DNA of 64,000 bases from Polytrichum commune (lineage: Eukaryota > Streptophyta > Polytrichopsida > Polytrichales > Polytrichaceae), in NCBI GenBank assembly GCA_950295325.1, contig OX485804.1, positions 45,384,001-45,448,000 on the forward strand, in the 5' to 3' direction. Below, piece by piece: positions 19,890-33,530 of this stretch (the stretch's first letter is position 1; each line of letters starts with the position of its first letter). A program made the position numbers and the translations under genes. The notes under the pieces were generated by a model. It saw only the letters and a program-made list of their open reading frames with translations. It was not told where the DNA came from and ran no database searches.

Positions 19890-21480
19890 TGTTGCAGACA
19901 GTCACAAAAAGTTATATGAACACAGGTCAAGGATTTCAGATATGAATCCTTTGAATTAAGTAGAAGCATTAAGTGTTGTTTGTATAATGTGGTTACTTCT
20001 AGTAGTCGAAGCAGAGCCAGGAGAAGCCTCAGTGGTGGCAACCACGACACTGGTTTTTAGCCTCACTTTGGTGAACTCGGAAGATTTTTAAGAGTGAAGT
20101 TTCTAGCTTGGGTGACCAGGGATACTCTTTGATACAGCAAAGGGTTGCACTGCATGAAGGCTAGTTCGCTCGGCTTTCTGTTTTAAAGATGCGAGGAAGA
20201 AAGAATGTCATGTGATAGATCTGTGTTGAGAAATTTTGAGACAACTCTAAAATAGTGTTGTAAACTAATGTTCTGTGCTTGCATACACTTCTTGTTGAGT
20301 CTTTGAGTGTTACTGCAGTAATCATAACTATCTTTGTTTAGATGATACACATGTAGCAATTTTCTATGTGAGATGGGTTATGGAAGAAATAGTCGATGTT
20401 GAAGTTCTGTACATGAACTATACCAAGTAAGTATTCATGTGATTTGATATCGCAAATGCGAAGACCACTTTATTGTATGAACAAATTTTGGTTCAATACT
20501 GAAAGGTATGTGGGCCTTATGTGGGCCTTATGTGGTCACTCTATTTTAATTGGACAACTATTTTTGACTGATATGCGGCAAGACCTTATACACTAATATG
20601 TGCAATTAGGTTGCCCCACACTGATAGATTGACATTTCACATTGTGTTGAATATTTACTACCACAGTAATAAAACACAATAATTTATTTATACTGTGGTT
20701 GCTATATGGATGAAAAAATAAAGACATGATTTTTTATGATCTGGTTTGGACCCAAGGTAATTTGCATTAATAAAGATGCAACATATTTGTGAGGTAAACT
20801 AATCACACACATTAGTGCTGATAATGAAGGACATCAAAAAAGATGCAGGTTATGGTGAGATCTATGTGCTCTAATCAAGTAAGCTATTTTAGGTTTACTT
20901 GTGAACAAAATTGGGAGTGTCTATAATCGTCTTAAGAGAGAATCTTCACTTTGTAACACCTATATTTTTTGAATATCAATTCCAATTTTTGGGAACGTGA
21001 GATGACAATTGGCTGATATGTGATTGTTAAGGGGGTTAAGAGAATTTTTGATTCAATCAAATGACAAAAATTAAACATGGAGTTGGAAATGCCGACAATA
21101 GAGCCACTTACCATAGATAAGTGCAACGAATGTTTATAGCTTTGAGAATTTTAATTGTATTGAAGCATGACACTGCACTTAGTTCACAATTCCAGTTACT
21201 TTGAATTATCAAGGGAATGTTCACAAAGAACATGAAAATGATCATATATATTATAGGAAACATTTGCTATATACAGAATCTGTCTACAAACTCCTCTCTG
21301 TGGTTAATTTGATATTGTTGAACAAGACTGTTAGCAGAAACCCATGTATTAGAAAAACCTGTCGCAACTTGCAATGAAGAATTTCCTGTCCTTCAAGTTT
21401 CTTTTTGCAAGTTCTAATCAAAATGTACAAAGAGTACATTGGTGGTGAGTGATGGACAGAGGTGCAGGGCCGTAGCTCAA
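19890..21480. other. PDCD5 3' region and intergenic sequence
   Basis: The presumed PDCD5 3' untranslated region extends to about 20.3 kb. The rest is AT-rich with no supported gene or repeat. Confidence 0.5.
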
Positions 21481-21488
21481 GCATAAGC

Positions 21489-24285
21489 TTAGCTTTTCAT
21501 ACCCCACCATGACGAAGATTTTGATTGAACTTCTTCACTTTCTTTGAGATTTTGCTCTTCCGTTTCCACCACTTCTTGCTGTAATTCCTGTGCCTTTTCA
21601 GCTTTTTGGATAGCTTCTTCTTCACGACCCTTGACAACACCTTTATGCTCTTCAATCTCCACACCCACTGTTTTCAGCTGATCTTCAAGACCAGCTACAC
21701 GGTCATGCGAGTTTTGAAGCTCAGTTTCTAGCTCGGTTATTTTAGCTTCCAACTCCTTCACCCTGCGTTTACCACCACACATACACAAATTTGAATACAT
21801 CACATTTTTCTCCATCAACGATTTTTCCACACCTATTCACCGTAATTCTGTATCAGTGACCATCAATTCAACTGAAGCTTGATGAATAGATATGAATAAA
21901 GAAAAAAACGATGATCATATTATGCAAATTTCCACATGGAGAAACGAATCCTATAGAACTATGATTAACAAAACTCTGGAGGAATTCATACCTGCTTTCG
22001 CTGGATTCGGCGGAAGCCACAGCTTGATCTCTTTCCTTGCGCAAACTTGACAGTTTCTCTCCCAAGTCTGCTAACCTTTGACCGGATGACTTCAGTCCTT
22101 CATTCATTTCTCCCAATTTTGTTTTCTTTTCCTCAAGTTCCTCAGTAGCGTTGTCCTCTTGATTTGCTTTCGATGCCACAGACTTCAGCTTCGACTCTAA
22201 TTCTAAATTCTTTTCTTCTGTATCTTCCAATTTCTCCGACTTCGCTGCAACTGAACTTTCAAGTTCTGCTGCCTTTCCTTGGGCCTCTTCAGCTTCCTGA
22301 GCATTCGCATTGGCTTCAGACTCCTTCTCCTCAACCTTCGAAAAAGCACCAAGCATTTTTGATTTCAACCCACCAAGAGAGGACATGAGACCTCCCTTCT
22401 CATTTTGAAGTTCGTTAGCATTAGTCTCCATAATACTTCGTTTCTCTGCTTCGGACTTTGCTTCACTGTCGGCTTTCTTCACATCCTCTTCCAACTTGTT
22501 CTTTGTTACCATACTACTCTCCTCGGTGGTAGAAATCATTTTCTCCAAGGCCGCTACTCGCTCGGCCAAAACTCGTGCATGACCTGCATCCTCTGTTGTC
22601 TTCTTCCTCAATTCTTCGGTCTCTTTCTCAACTGCTGCTAACTTCTCTTGTTCATTCCTGAGAGCTGCCGCCAACCGGTTTGCTCGAGTGACTGCAGTCC
22701 GAAGCTCTTCCTGGTATTCGGCTACAGTAGCCTCACTTTGCTGATGACTGTCACGTAGCTCAGCGAGATTACCTTCTGCCCCCGCAGCTTTGTCTGCCAA
22801 GCTTTTAGCACGTGAATCAAGCTGTGACGCTTTCTTCTCTGCCGGAATTGCGCGTGACTCAAAATGCTCGGCCTGCAGCACATTGGGTGAGTGACACATT
22901 GATACAATCGTCCACTCATTTGAAGGGTTCCACGAATTGCAGATGCATCACTGGTGAATATGCTCAACATGATGCATGTAAATGTAATTCAACATAATCG
23001 TGTTGAGTTTATCATACAAAGGAAAACATCATGCTGATTGTATCCCACTGGATATGCATCAACTGGTGAATAAACTCGTGATCATGTTCAATCATTTGAT
23101 GTAAAGCAGTCAACATGGTCATGTAAAATAGTTCAAACATGTAGCACTTGGGATGCTCCATAAATGTCAGCCAACTACTCAAACACCTCAAAGAAAGTTC
23201 ATCTACCCGACAGACGAAGGCCAGAGGAAGTTTAGAATTCCTAAACTTTTAATCTAGCAATAAAATCGACAAATCCGAAGCTACGTCAAGGAAACAATTC
23301 CATTGATGATGGGAAGTATAATTCCTCCAAAAGCATGCTTACATGCTAGGAGACATCACCTCTGCAACGTCCTATTATTTTCCGCAACTTCGCAATCTTG
23401 TAGGTTTAGAAGGCAACACCTTCGAGAAGTTTGAAAATTCAGAGGAACGTTCACATTCAGAAAGTGTGTAAACAAGCATGAAAGTATTGATATGCATGAT
23501 GAAGTACGGTAAGACTTACTTTACTAGAAAGCTCCTTAAGTGAGGAGTTCGTCTCCGCAAGCTCTTGGTCCCTACTAGCAAGATCTGCTTTCAATTCATC
23601 TAACTTCGCCTCCCGACCGTCAATCTCGCCGCCCAAAGATTCCTTACTTTGCTCAGCATTCTTGAGCTTTGTCTTCAAGTCCTTAATCTCAGACTGCGCG
23701 TTGGCGTAATGTTCCTCAGAATCTTTCAATTTGAGCTCCAGCTCAGCAGCTTTAGCACCAGCATCCTGTACATTTTTGCTCAAATCTGCGTTCTTCTGCT
23801 CAAGCTCGTGAATCACATTTTTAGCATCTCGTGCTACTTTGTTTGACTTTTCAGTCTCCTGGTTTGCCAATTGGAAAGCTTCCTCACAGTCTTTCAAGCT
23901 CATCTTCAGCTTTGAATTTTCATTTTTCAAGAACGATATTTCCTGCACCAGACAGAGCGATCATTTTGAAGCAGCCGTCGGAATATTCATGAAATACTAT
24001 ATGAAGACACCGATTCAAATACTATATGAAACAAATCTACTCTCCTTCGAAATGAAAACTGTCTCTTGTAGAACTAAAAATCTCGTCCTCATTGTAACAC
24101 ACGTCATGGACAGTGATGAAGTATACCTCTTCACTTCTCTTGCCGACTTCTGAGGGCACCACGACCTGTTGAGTGACAACGGCACTGTCTCCACGTCCCC
24201 CGCCAATTTTTTCCTGAATTTCCTTGGCTTCACTTTCCAGTCTTTTCCTCACCATCTGGACGGTATCCGCTTCCTGACTCGACAT
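21489..24285 (-). CDS. Long coiled-coil protein, 578 residues
   Basis: Four exons on the minus strand: 24285-24127, 23942-23520, 22872-21992 and 21762-21489, joined at GT-AG sites (phases 0, 0, 2) to 1,737 bases. The start is MSSQEADTVQMVRKRL. Apart from a short N-terminal segment the whole protein is charged heptad-like helix (for example KNVIHELEQKNADLSKNVQD, VKELEAKITELETELQNSHD), with one possible break near GGLMSSLGGLKSKMLGAF in the third exon and a C-terminal SKSSSWWGMKS tail. No membrane anchor, motor or enzyme domain is visible. Plant PMD-type organelle division factors and other long coiled-coil proteins have this texture, but PMDs end in a membrane anchor that is missing here, so I do not assign a function. 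Likely a structural or tethering protein. Confidence 0.8.
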
Positions 24286-24289
24286 TTTG

Positions 24290-25380
24290 GAAGAAACTAA
24301 TCTCCTTGAAATTAAAGTAGTTCACTAAATCCGTTCTAGAAAGAAATCGTTTCTGCTGCCAAACGTCAACATCCAAATTAGACATATGCAGACATAATCG
24401 TAGGGACAAATCCATTTCAACCTCATTCTCGACTTAGTTCGACTAATCGTGAATTAAAATTTAGAATAAGCACTCCAAGAAGATACACCTCCTTTTCACT
24501 AAATGGGGACCAGTTATGCTGCGCTTAACTCTGCTATACTCGTAATATAGCAGAATTAATCCATCACAGCTGCGGCATACCAAAGCAACAATTTCCAGAA
24601 AAAGAGAAAAACACGCACAAACATCAGACTGAACAGCTTGCGACTCCAAACACTTCTGAATAGGGCCGCGGTATTGCCTTCTTTACAGGAATCATCGGCC
24701 CATTACGAACGTTGCAATATATCGCTTCTTCCCTTAACCTCTCTACTCACGTTAAGTCACTCAAACTCTCAAGAAAATATCTACACTACGGACCACTTCA
24801 CATCCAATTCGAGGCCATCGGTCGACGTGCACTCCAAGCCATGTTCTCCGACCTTGGGAGAACTTATGTCCAATGCCAAAGCTCCTTAGAAACATGCATT
24901 CGTCTCTGATAGAGATGACTGTAGACTCATCAGCATATGAAGATACAGTAGACATTTAAAAAAAAGATGAAGCTATAATTTTTGCTTGCAGGAGATTCGG
25001 ATCGTATCCAGCATATCAACAGGGAGGAGTTGTTAGGAGCTTCTCAAATGAGCTTCACCTGTAGTTCCAAACAGCAACCTCCCTAGCTCCACCAATGGCA
25101 GGTAATTGGGAATGCAAAACCTTCAGAAGGTTTGAGGTATACCTGGCTGGTTGTTACCACAAATTGATTGTGAGAGCAGTACTACTGCAGTTGTGAGTAA
25201 TGTAGTTGAAGTGATGATAAGTGAGGTGAGCGAGGAGAAGGGGAGATTTTAAACCGGCTGTGCGGGCGGCAATGGCGAGGGAGAAGGGGAAAGGCTGGCT
25301 GCTGCTGCGAGCGCCAACGCAACTCCCTCCGTGGCACGCGCCATGCACAAACACCGTGTTTCCTTTCACTAGCTAGTTTC
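24290..25380 (-). other. Upstream region of the coiled-coil gene
   Basis: Presumed promoter and leader of the minus-strand coiled-coil gene. A GC-rich patch at 25240-25350 is the best candidate for the transcription start region. No convincing second gene. Confidence 0.3.
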
Positions 25381-25699
25381 ACTTGCCTTTTACATGTGGC
25401 ATAAGCTATGTGTGCACCTATTAATATTATGATGGACTAGGTAACCCCCCTCAAGAGGTTCGAGCGGGGCGGTATATGATAGTCTTGTATTTTAGTATAC
25501 AAGGGGAAGATTTTATGGAGTATACTAATGTTAAGTATTGTGATGTGTTTACATTTATGTATGGAAAAGGAAGATATTATGAAGCATACATACTAATGGG
25601 AAGTGTCATTTGTAGTCATTGTAGTCAGCTTGTAGATTTTTGTGTAACATAAGCATACCTCTCATAACACTATTGAACATACTCGTGCCAACTTATCTA

Positions 25700-26065
25700 G
25701 AAGCACACTTGAACACCAGGTGTCATGAGGTGACACTAATGGTGAAGTTGTTGATCATTAGTGTAACCCAAGATAAAGTGTAGGGTTAAAAAAAAGGGTA
25801 AGTGACACTATTTTGCGTGTGACACTAAATACCATAAATGGTGTCCTACACTCAATATCATATTTGGTGTCACCAATTCTAATTGTCTTACTCAATACTA
25901 ATCACGAACCTTGCTGTAGTGTCACCAACATTAAATGGTAACCCAACATTATTTGTCATTCCTTGTGATTTTTTGGGGGGATTAAGATTTACAGTGTTGC
26001 AGTTATTGTCACTTACCAAGTTATTTTTCATCCAAATTTGAATCATCCATGACAGTATTTCATTA
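25700..26065. mobile_element. Degenerate MITE of the ACACTAAATAT family
   Basis: Contains GACACTAAATACC, CAATATCATATTTGGTGTCA and CCAATTCTAATTGTCTTACT, which match in reverse orientation the element at 60702-61082 (AGTAAGACAATTAGAATTGG-like and ACAAATAATGTTGGGTTA). Ends are blurred. No coding capacity. Confidence 0.6.
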
Positions 26066-26934
26066 CAGAGGATGCCAATTACACCAAGCACAACAAAATT
26101 TGCCAACCAAGATCTCAAATGAGGCATCTATATCCAGGTATCTCTCTCATGCTTTGGTCATTCAAAGTACTTTTAAACATCGAAATCAAAGACTGAAGGC
26201 AAGGCAACAAGAGCCTTTTACAAGTATGATGCGAGGATGGGAGGAATGCTTATTTCATTCGAAGGTTATATGAAATGGATTTGCAAGCAATTCCAAAATT
26301 AAACTAGGAGTATCTTTTGAAACATCACTTGTCTGCTCTCACATACCAAAATATCATTTCGGTGTTAATTGAGAGGGAGAGGAAGAATCTAATTACAATT
26401 GAGTCCGTCTAAACCCCTCCCTAAACATCGGTTGAAAATCCTATTGCAATATCTATACAAAGTGATAACAACACTTGCAATTGCCCTACAATAAGCAACT
26501 CATAATTGACTTTTGCAATAAGGGTTTGACATTTTTAGTATTTGTTTAAACATGTACATTGGTGCTACCATGTCGAACTCATCCCCATATCCAAGAAGAG
26601 CATTAACTAACGGCTAAACTTTCACACTTCCTTGCCAAGGCTGGTTCAAGTAACCTCCTTCTCGTGTATTACACAAACCTTGAAATTAAACCATAACAAC
26701 ACTAGAAACATGTCATCAATATATATACCCTCCAACCATTTGCTCACCACACCCGCTTGTCCTTCAAAGCCTTGAGATGTAAATGAAAGAGTTACTATCT
26801 TCACCATGGGATTGGAGAAACACGTTGTTGGCAAGGCACACCAAGAAGTCAATTGTTGCAAGGTTGGAAGCTTAGTTGCAATATTGTGCAAGATCGTGTG
26901 GTAAAGCCAAGCTTTCTTTGTTGAAGACGTGAGG

Positions 26935-27280
26935 GAACTACACTAAATATGGTATTTAGTGTTTGATACACTAAATACAAAAGTAACGCATACACTAAAC
27001 ATCACTAACCCTACGAAAGTAAGTAACATTAAATGTAAACTCTAACACTAAATATCAACTATGGTAATATGTGGAAGTTACATGCACGAATTTAGTGTTA
27101 GTAAGGTTATGAAAAAAAGTTAACAATGATAAAAGGAGAAGGGAGGTGGCGGTAGGGAAGGTGGCGGCGCATTTATGTCTAACACTAGTTATCAAAGAAC
27201 TGAAAATTAGTGTTGGGCACGATAGGGTGGTAACAACACTAAATATAATCAAACACTAAATATCACTTTTAGTGTAGTTC
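26935..27280. mobile_element. MITE of the ACACTAAATAT family
   Basis: 346 bases with terminal inverted repeats: left GAACTACACTAAATATGG followed by TATTTAGTGTTTGA, right AACACTAAATATCACTTT followed by TAGTGTAGTTC. Each end is itself nearly palindromic. Interior is AT-rich with further CACTAAATAT copies. Non-autonomous, no reading frame. Confidence 0.75.
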
Positions 27281-27289
27281 TTCATGGGC

Positions 27290-30270
27290 TCAGTTCCTCA
27301 GTCATATCCGAGTGAGGTGCCTCCAACCCAAACGATTCTCGTCCTTTTTTAATACCCCAAGTGCCTTCAACAACATCTATGATTTTGATAAATACCTTGT
27401 TTTGTAAACATTTGAGTAAGTTGTGTTGGTATTTATGGATAATATTTTGATATACTCTAAAACGGTAGAGGAACACAAAGAGCATCTTAGACAAATGTTT
27501 AATATTTTTAGGTCCAATACACTATGTGCCAAGTGAAGCAATATGAATTTTTATCATTGAGTGTAGAGTACACTAGGCATATAGTTTCAAACGGAAACAT
27601 ATTTGGTTGACCCTCGAAAAGTCAAAGTAATTGTAAGTGGACGATACCTAGAGATAAGATTGAAGTTCGAAGCTTCTTAGATCATACTAGCTATTAATGA
27701 CGGACTCTGAAAGGAATTTCTCAAGAAACAACTCCTTGAAATCAATTCACCTTCTAATAGTACCATCACGGGGAGGTGACTATCGGAATTTTAGAAACCA
27801 CGTGAGATAAAAAATAGGGTCAATTTAATTCGTTGAGGGTAAAATTTATACATTCATTAGATCTACCATAGCTTTGGAAATATGTCCCCTACATGTTTAT
27901 ATGTAAAATAAGGGGGTGAATAATTCCTCCATTTTAGTAATCAGTAGAAAAAGAATAGGATTATAGATATTGGATCCCCCCAAATGTGTGTAGTAGAATC
28001 AATAGAATAATTATAGGTTAGACTACTTGGATGAAAAATTGTGTAATTCTGTCCAAATTTGAATGAAACGCGTTAGTTTGGAGGGAAACGTTGTGGATTT
28101 TTTTGGGGGAAGGAATGTTGTGACTTCTCAACAGCCCTTGGATTTGCTTAGGGTTTGGACAAACATAGTGGTGTGAAGGCAGTGAAGCGTTTGGGTAGGA
28201 GGTCTTGCATTGGTGAAGCGTGGCACAAAGGCGGTAAGTAAGACACATTTTTTGGAGCTTTCTTTCTTTGCTCCATATTATTCACAACATTCACACATGG
28301 TGTTTCACAAGCGCCAAAGATTTGGCTTGCTATGCTCTCGTGAGGTATGTCCGCCTCATGCCAACAATTTGTTTTAGTTCTTTGTCATCATTGGTGTTAA
28401 ACCTCTCCAAATTTTTTGTCTTATCATGACATAAGAGAGAATATTGATATGTACCTTGACATGTATTGGAGGGTGCATAATTATATCCTAACCCTTCACA
28501 TTGTAAATATTTGGTACAAGGTTGAATGTGTTTGTGAACACAATTAAAGTAAATGTTTTCAATTTGTGCATTTAGTTTTTTCAATTGAATGCAATCTTTT
28601 GTTTTGGAGTAAATAATTATGCAAAATTTTCATGTCTTATGACAATTGATTATATTTCTTGTTTTATTCTATCCGTGTTTACAACTTGTCTATGTTAGCT
28701 TGTACATTTTGTCATCTCCATGTTCATCGGTAATCTTTTAACTAAACTCCAAGTGTTATTGATTGTGTTTTGAATGGTACTTTGAATGCTTTAGCATTGG
28801 TATAACTAATTGAAACCGATTAAATGACAAGATGGATGGTATGGAACGTTTGTTGCTCACATAGTCGATTTTGCAATGCTATAGTATTTTGTTCATTATT
28901 TGGTACCTGTACAATTTATAAAAAATATATAATGCTAAAAATTGGTATCTCCAAAAAAATTACAAATAAACATAGGGTGCTTAAAAATATGTCAAAACAA
29001 CTTTATATCTACAAATAGGGAGGGAAAAAATACCGAGAGGTGCATAAATACCCCCCCATTAAATACCCCATTATTGCACGTGGTTACAAAATGTAAGAGG
29101 GTGTGATCCCCCCGTGAGTACCATACATCTAATAGTACCGTATAAATCTCAAAGACACATGCCATTTTTGACATAATGCACATCACCACATCAGACCAAA
29201 AAAAGAATGAAAAAAAGAATGAATTGACTACTACCATTAGGTACACTTGCATTTTTTGAAAATACAAAGGTATGTCAACAAATTCATTGACAATCTATAA
29301 TAATTATTCTAATCCATAGGATCATGTCTCAAGAACCTTGCAGGCTCTTATGCCCTTCAACTGGGATCATGGATACAGAGGTCCACATTTCGATCTATCC
29401 TCAAGACAACAAGGAACAAATGATGCAAGTGTTTGCAAGGGACATATTTTCTCTGGCACCAATGTTGGTAGAATACATGTCATGGTAATTGGAGCAAGTG
29501 CAGTTGGGATATAGATTGATGGTCAATGCATGCGCGATATCTAGAGTGGCAATATCATGATTCTACACAATATAAACATTATTGTACGAAGGCAAAGTCA
29601 ACTGCATCATCTTCACACTATGTAGCGCCGAGAAACAATTGAGATTCATCTTTAGGAAATGTTTCTCAATTTGTTAAAAACATCTAATTTTGTTACCATC
29701 CTATATGGTTGAATGCTTTCTAGATGGATCACTAAGAATATCTCAATAATAGGAGAGAGAGAACGGAAAAAATCACTCCAATTTGAAGTTTGCAATGTCA
29801 TTGAGATTTCAATTTTGGGTTGTAGTTTTATGATAGACGTTGTTGCTTGAGATTGGGGAGCAAGAGAGTAGAGCATGTTTAGAGGACAATTTGACTAACG
29901 ACACTATTCAGTCTAATATGTATTCATGCAAGTAGCCTTATTTGGAGTTTTCAATTCTGAATGATCAAAATGCATAGTGAAGGAACTATACAATGTGTAC
30001 GTGTATCAAGTGAGAGAGATGTGTTTGTGAGAGTAAATGCCTGACACTTAGGAAGAATGAACCAAATAACTACGTTGTGAGACAAAAAGGTTGAGAAACA
30101 TATATATAGATTGATGAAGTTAGAAGGAAGAAAACAAGGTGCAGATAATCGTGAGAGAGGAGGAGAGAAGGAAAAATGTGAGATAAAGATTTCGATAGAG
30201 AAAGATAAGAATATTGGCAGATAAGGGGCCAATAGATTGATAGAAATTCATAGTAGGTAGAGAATTGGAG
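27290..30270. other. AT-rich intergenic region
   Basis: No supported gene. A short protein-like stretch around 29325-29490 (DHGYRGPHFDLSSRQQG in one frame) is followed by stops and could be an old gene fragment; I do not recognise it. Confidence 0.4.
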
Positions 30271-30279
30271 ATAGACTTA

Positions 30280-30703
30280 GGCCCCTCCCAGACGGGGGGC
30301 AGGCAGTTTATGCAGCGAGGCTAGGCTAAGGAGGGTAGAGTCTGCAGCCACGTAGGACACTGCCGCAGGTGGCCAGCAGACGACCGGCGAGGAGGGTACT
30401 TGCAAGTGTCAAGGGGGCTCGGGGAAAGTTCGAGGAAGCTGCGGGAGCAGCAGACGTCGAGAGGGAGCGGGGGGCTGTCAGACGACGAGGGCGACGAGGA
30501 AGAGGGCGGGAGGGGCTAGCAGTGGGCCTTCGCCCTTCGAATTCGGAGTTCCAGGGTTGATCCCCTGGAAGTCTTCCTTTGGAGCGGTTGTTGCCACGTC
30601 GGATTGCCGTCCTGCAGCCTGCCGGTGGTCTGGTTGGCAGACCGGCTCCTCAGCCAATCACGACGCAGCCTGGGCCCTGCCTGCCCCCCGTCTGGCATGG
30701 GCC
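30280..30703. mobile_element. Harbinger-type MITE, GC-rich, TTA target duplication
   Basis: 424 bases flanked by TTA at 30277-30279 and 30704-30706. Terminal inverted repeats: left GGCCCCTCCCAGACGGGG then GGCAGGCAG, right CTGCCTGCC then CCCCGTCTGGCATGGGCC. The interior is GC-rich, unlike the flanks, and has no convincing protein. The TTA duplication and GGCC ends fit PIF/Harbinger. Confidence 0.85.
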
Positions 30704-30709
30704 TTAATC

Positions 30710-33525
30710 TAAGGACAATGCTAGAGAGCTTGGTGATACACATGTATGTAGTGGAAATAAAAGTAGAAACAAGGAGCTCATGGGCTATAATTGTCTACAA
30801 CATAGCCATAATAAGAGACCATTGCCCGTGACAATGTCACGCCAAGAGTATTGCAGTGGTTATGTCCAAAATTTGCCAAGAAACTATGAAAGGTGAGATG
30901 AGAAAGAGACAACAAACCAAAATTAGGACAAAATTTCCGAAAAGTTGTTATGAGAGAAGGTGGAGTCGAACACATTATGAGTGACCCATCCTTATGAAGG
31001 GATGTAATTAAAAGATGAGAAGGTTAAGGAGGCTAGGATTATTGGTAGTCTAGGTCTAACAAGCTATGGTCTTAATGCCAAAAGGCATATTCACCAATAC
31101 AATTGGATATTATATTTATTTTCAATGATGCGATGAATATTAGGCTTGTTGAGCTTTACGCTAATAAAAATCGTAGCTTACTTGTATCTTTGTTCCCCTT
31201 TGATGTTTGGAGGGACTGCAACCTATGATGCTATATATATATATGTGCATGATAATTTATGAATGAAATAAGTTTGCATCAAGAACATAGAAAAAATCAA
31301 ACAAGTTATTTAAAATTTTAGCAAGCAATTTGGTTTATGATTGATGGCATCAAATGACCATCCTAACTGAAGAAGGAGACACCAACCCCAATAGGATGAA
31401 CATCTCTTGAAAGACCATGATCACGTGACAAAGAATATTTCCAATCACAAACTATTGCTCAAATTAAAGAGCTTCACAACAACCTTATATAGGAGCATGT
31501 ATGTCACTAAAGTTTTAGGAGACTTTATATAAGACAAATTCACATATGACCAAAAAAAAATGCAAACAATCCTTAAGAATGAAGATAATAAGTAACGAAC
31601 CTTGTCAAATGATTCGTCAAGGAGAAAAAACCTTAGACTGTTATAGAATTCCTTGAACCAGTGTAACATTAATTCTTTTAGACTTTAGACCATTCTTCCT
31701 TGAGACTTGGTACCAAAAGTTTTGTTGGTTTGATCCCTAGCAATACCAAACTACAATTGTTTTCTCAAAGCTTTAACATATACATTGAAAAAACAAAGGT
31801 ATGTCTTTGGTCCAAAATTCCAAACACGGTTGTAATGATAATATAATTACCATTATAAATATTTTGAAAGGAGTTGAATGATACCTTCATGCCAATAAGG
31901 GGAAAATAATAAATAAAAATAAATAAAAATAAAAAAAATAAAAATAAAAAAACGGAAAATGATGTCGTTGCAAGTCTTGTAGTGAAAATAAATGATGAGG
32001 TTATTTGGTGGCATATTAAAATACGATTTGCAGTCAAATATTAAACATATAATATAATTGTGAATATCCAAAAAAGAGCATAGAAAAAAGAATGGAAAAT
32101 ATCGCTTATAAAATAAAATAAAATAAAATAAAATCTTTACACCAAATTGTGTAACTTGTGGACCGCATCATCCATAATGAAGCCACTTGGTCTATAAGTC
32201 GGCATGTGAAAAATCACCCTCCTTTTCAATGACAAGCCATGGAACTAACTCATTATTTTTTGGTGATGTGAGGTTATAAACCACACAACTGGATAACGAT
32301 TCCACCACTTACACAAGACAACAATCAATGTGGAGATGTGGAATTTGGTGTTGTTGATGCCTAATTAAGGTGACCTGCACCCTTGTGTCTTTATTGAACA
32401 TGAATTACAATTGCCAATTCATTGAAGGTGATGAATGAGCGGTCCACATCATTATCCTTAGGTTGCCAATAAATACAACTCCCTCACTTTTCAATTTCGA
32501 ATAGAATGCAATGGCCAAGATTCACTAGTGTTGAAAACATTGCCTAAATAAATTTTTATATTATATATGCAAAAAATGATTTAAAAATCTTCTACACTTT
32601 GAATGACTATAAAAGTTGGGCCTAAATTTTATGTTTAAACAATTTCCTAGATCCTACAAAGTATATCATGAGCCTGAACAATCATTGAGAGACAATTCTA
32701 GACACTTGTAGCAAGGCTTGGATTTAATTGCCACAAAACTAAGTAGACTTGAACACTATCTATGTGTATGACATGTCCAAAAGATTGAAGAGAAATCAAT
32801 GTAGAAAGAATAAATTATGGTGTGTAGAAACCTCGTGGAGTGATATGCAAGAACACAAAATTGAAGGTTGGGAGAGAAATGAAAATTTGTGAAAGGCTAC
32901 ACGCATTGCACACAAGAGAGTATAAGATCCGAAGGGAACATTAAGAGAAGATTCTTCTACAAAATGATGGGTAATTTTCCTGAAGTCTTGAAACTCAACC
33001 GGTTCATTTGTAATTTAGCAACCGGATCTCCCCGTTCATTGATCCCAAGCCTCGGCTATGGACACCAAAGTGACGAGACTTCGCAGCTCATCCCTCGTAC
33101 CGCTATGCGAGTGATGAGGGGGAGAACAACCGGACAAAGCATCGCCAACCGAACAGCAGACCAGCAGAACGCAAGCTTTGCAGCTGAGTCCTCTTATGAA
33201 TCGATGCATTTTTAGTTCTTGTGGATCGAGCATTCATCTCTCTGTCTCTCCGTCGTATGCTTTCAATCTTGGTTGACTTAGTGGTGACCACTCCGAAGAA
33301 GGTTTGCAATAATCCAAATTAATCTCTCCTGCAATTTGTCCATACGTGGGAGCTCCCAACATTGGATGATTGCACTCAATTCCTCCTGAAGCTAGCTCAC
33401 ACTCTACACGTTGCACATTTCGCAAGAATGTCGAACAATTCTTCCTTTCTGCTAAGCTTAAATAAGGGCTTGGCATCGTTGGTGACGTCATTTTGTTGGA
33501 CAGGCCTCATTAATTTCGGATTATC
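30710..33525. other. AT-rich intergenic region with simple repeats
   Basis: AAATA repeats at about 31914-31950 and AAAAT repeats at 32111-32134. A segment at 32955-33045 (GGTAATTTTCCTGAAGTC ... CCCGTTCATTGATCC) resembles 43460-43555, so it is a dispersed repeat. The DDAH leader would lie just before 33531. Confidence 0.45.
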
Positions 33526-33530
33526 AGGCC

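Noticed and set aside
24705-24725. ATTACGAACGTTGCAAT as another palindrome copy
   Set aside because: Only the ACGAACGTT core matches; expected by chance. Likewise CGTTCGTATT near 37563.
29325-29600. Oxidoreductase-like fragment (VIGASAVGI)
   Set aside because: The short motif occurs by chance and is followed by stops; no family order visible.
31765-32071. Minus-strand hydrophobic frames
   Set aside because: Produced by AAATA/AAAAT repeats.
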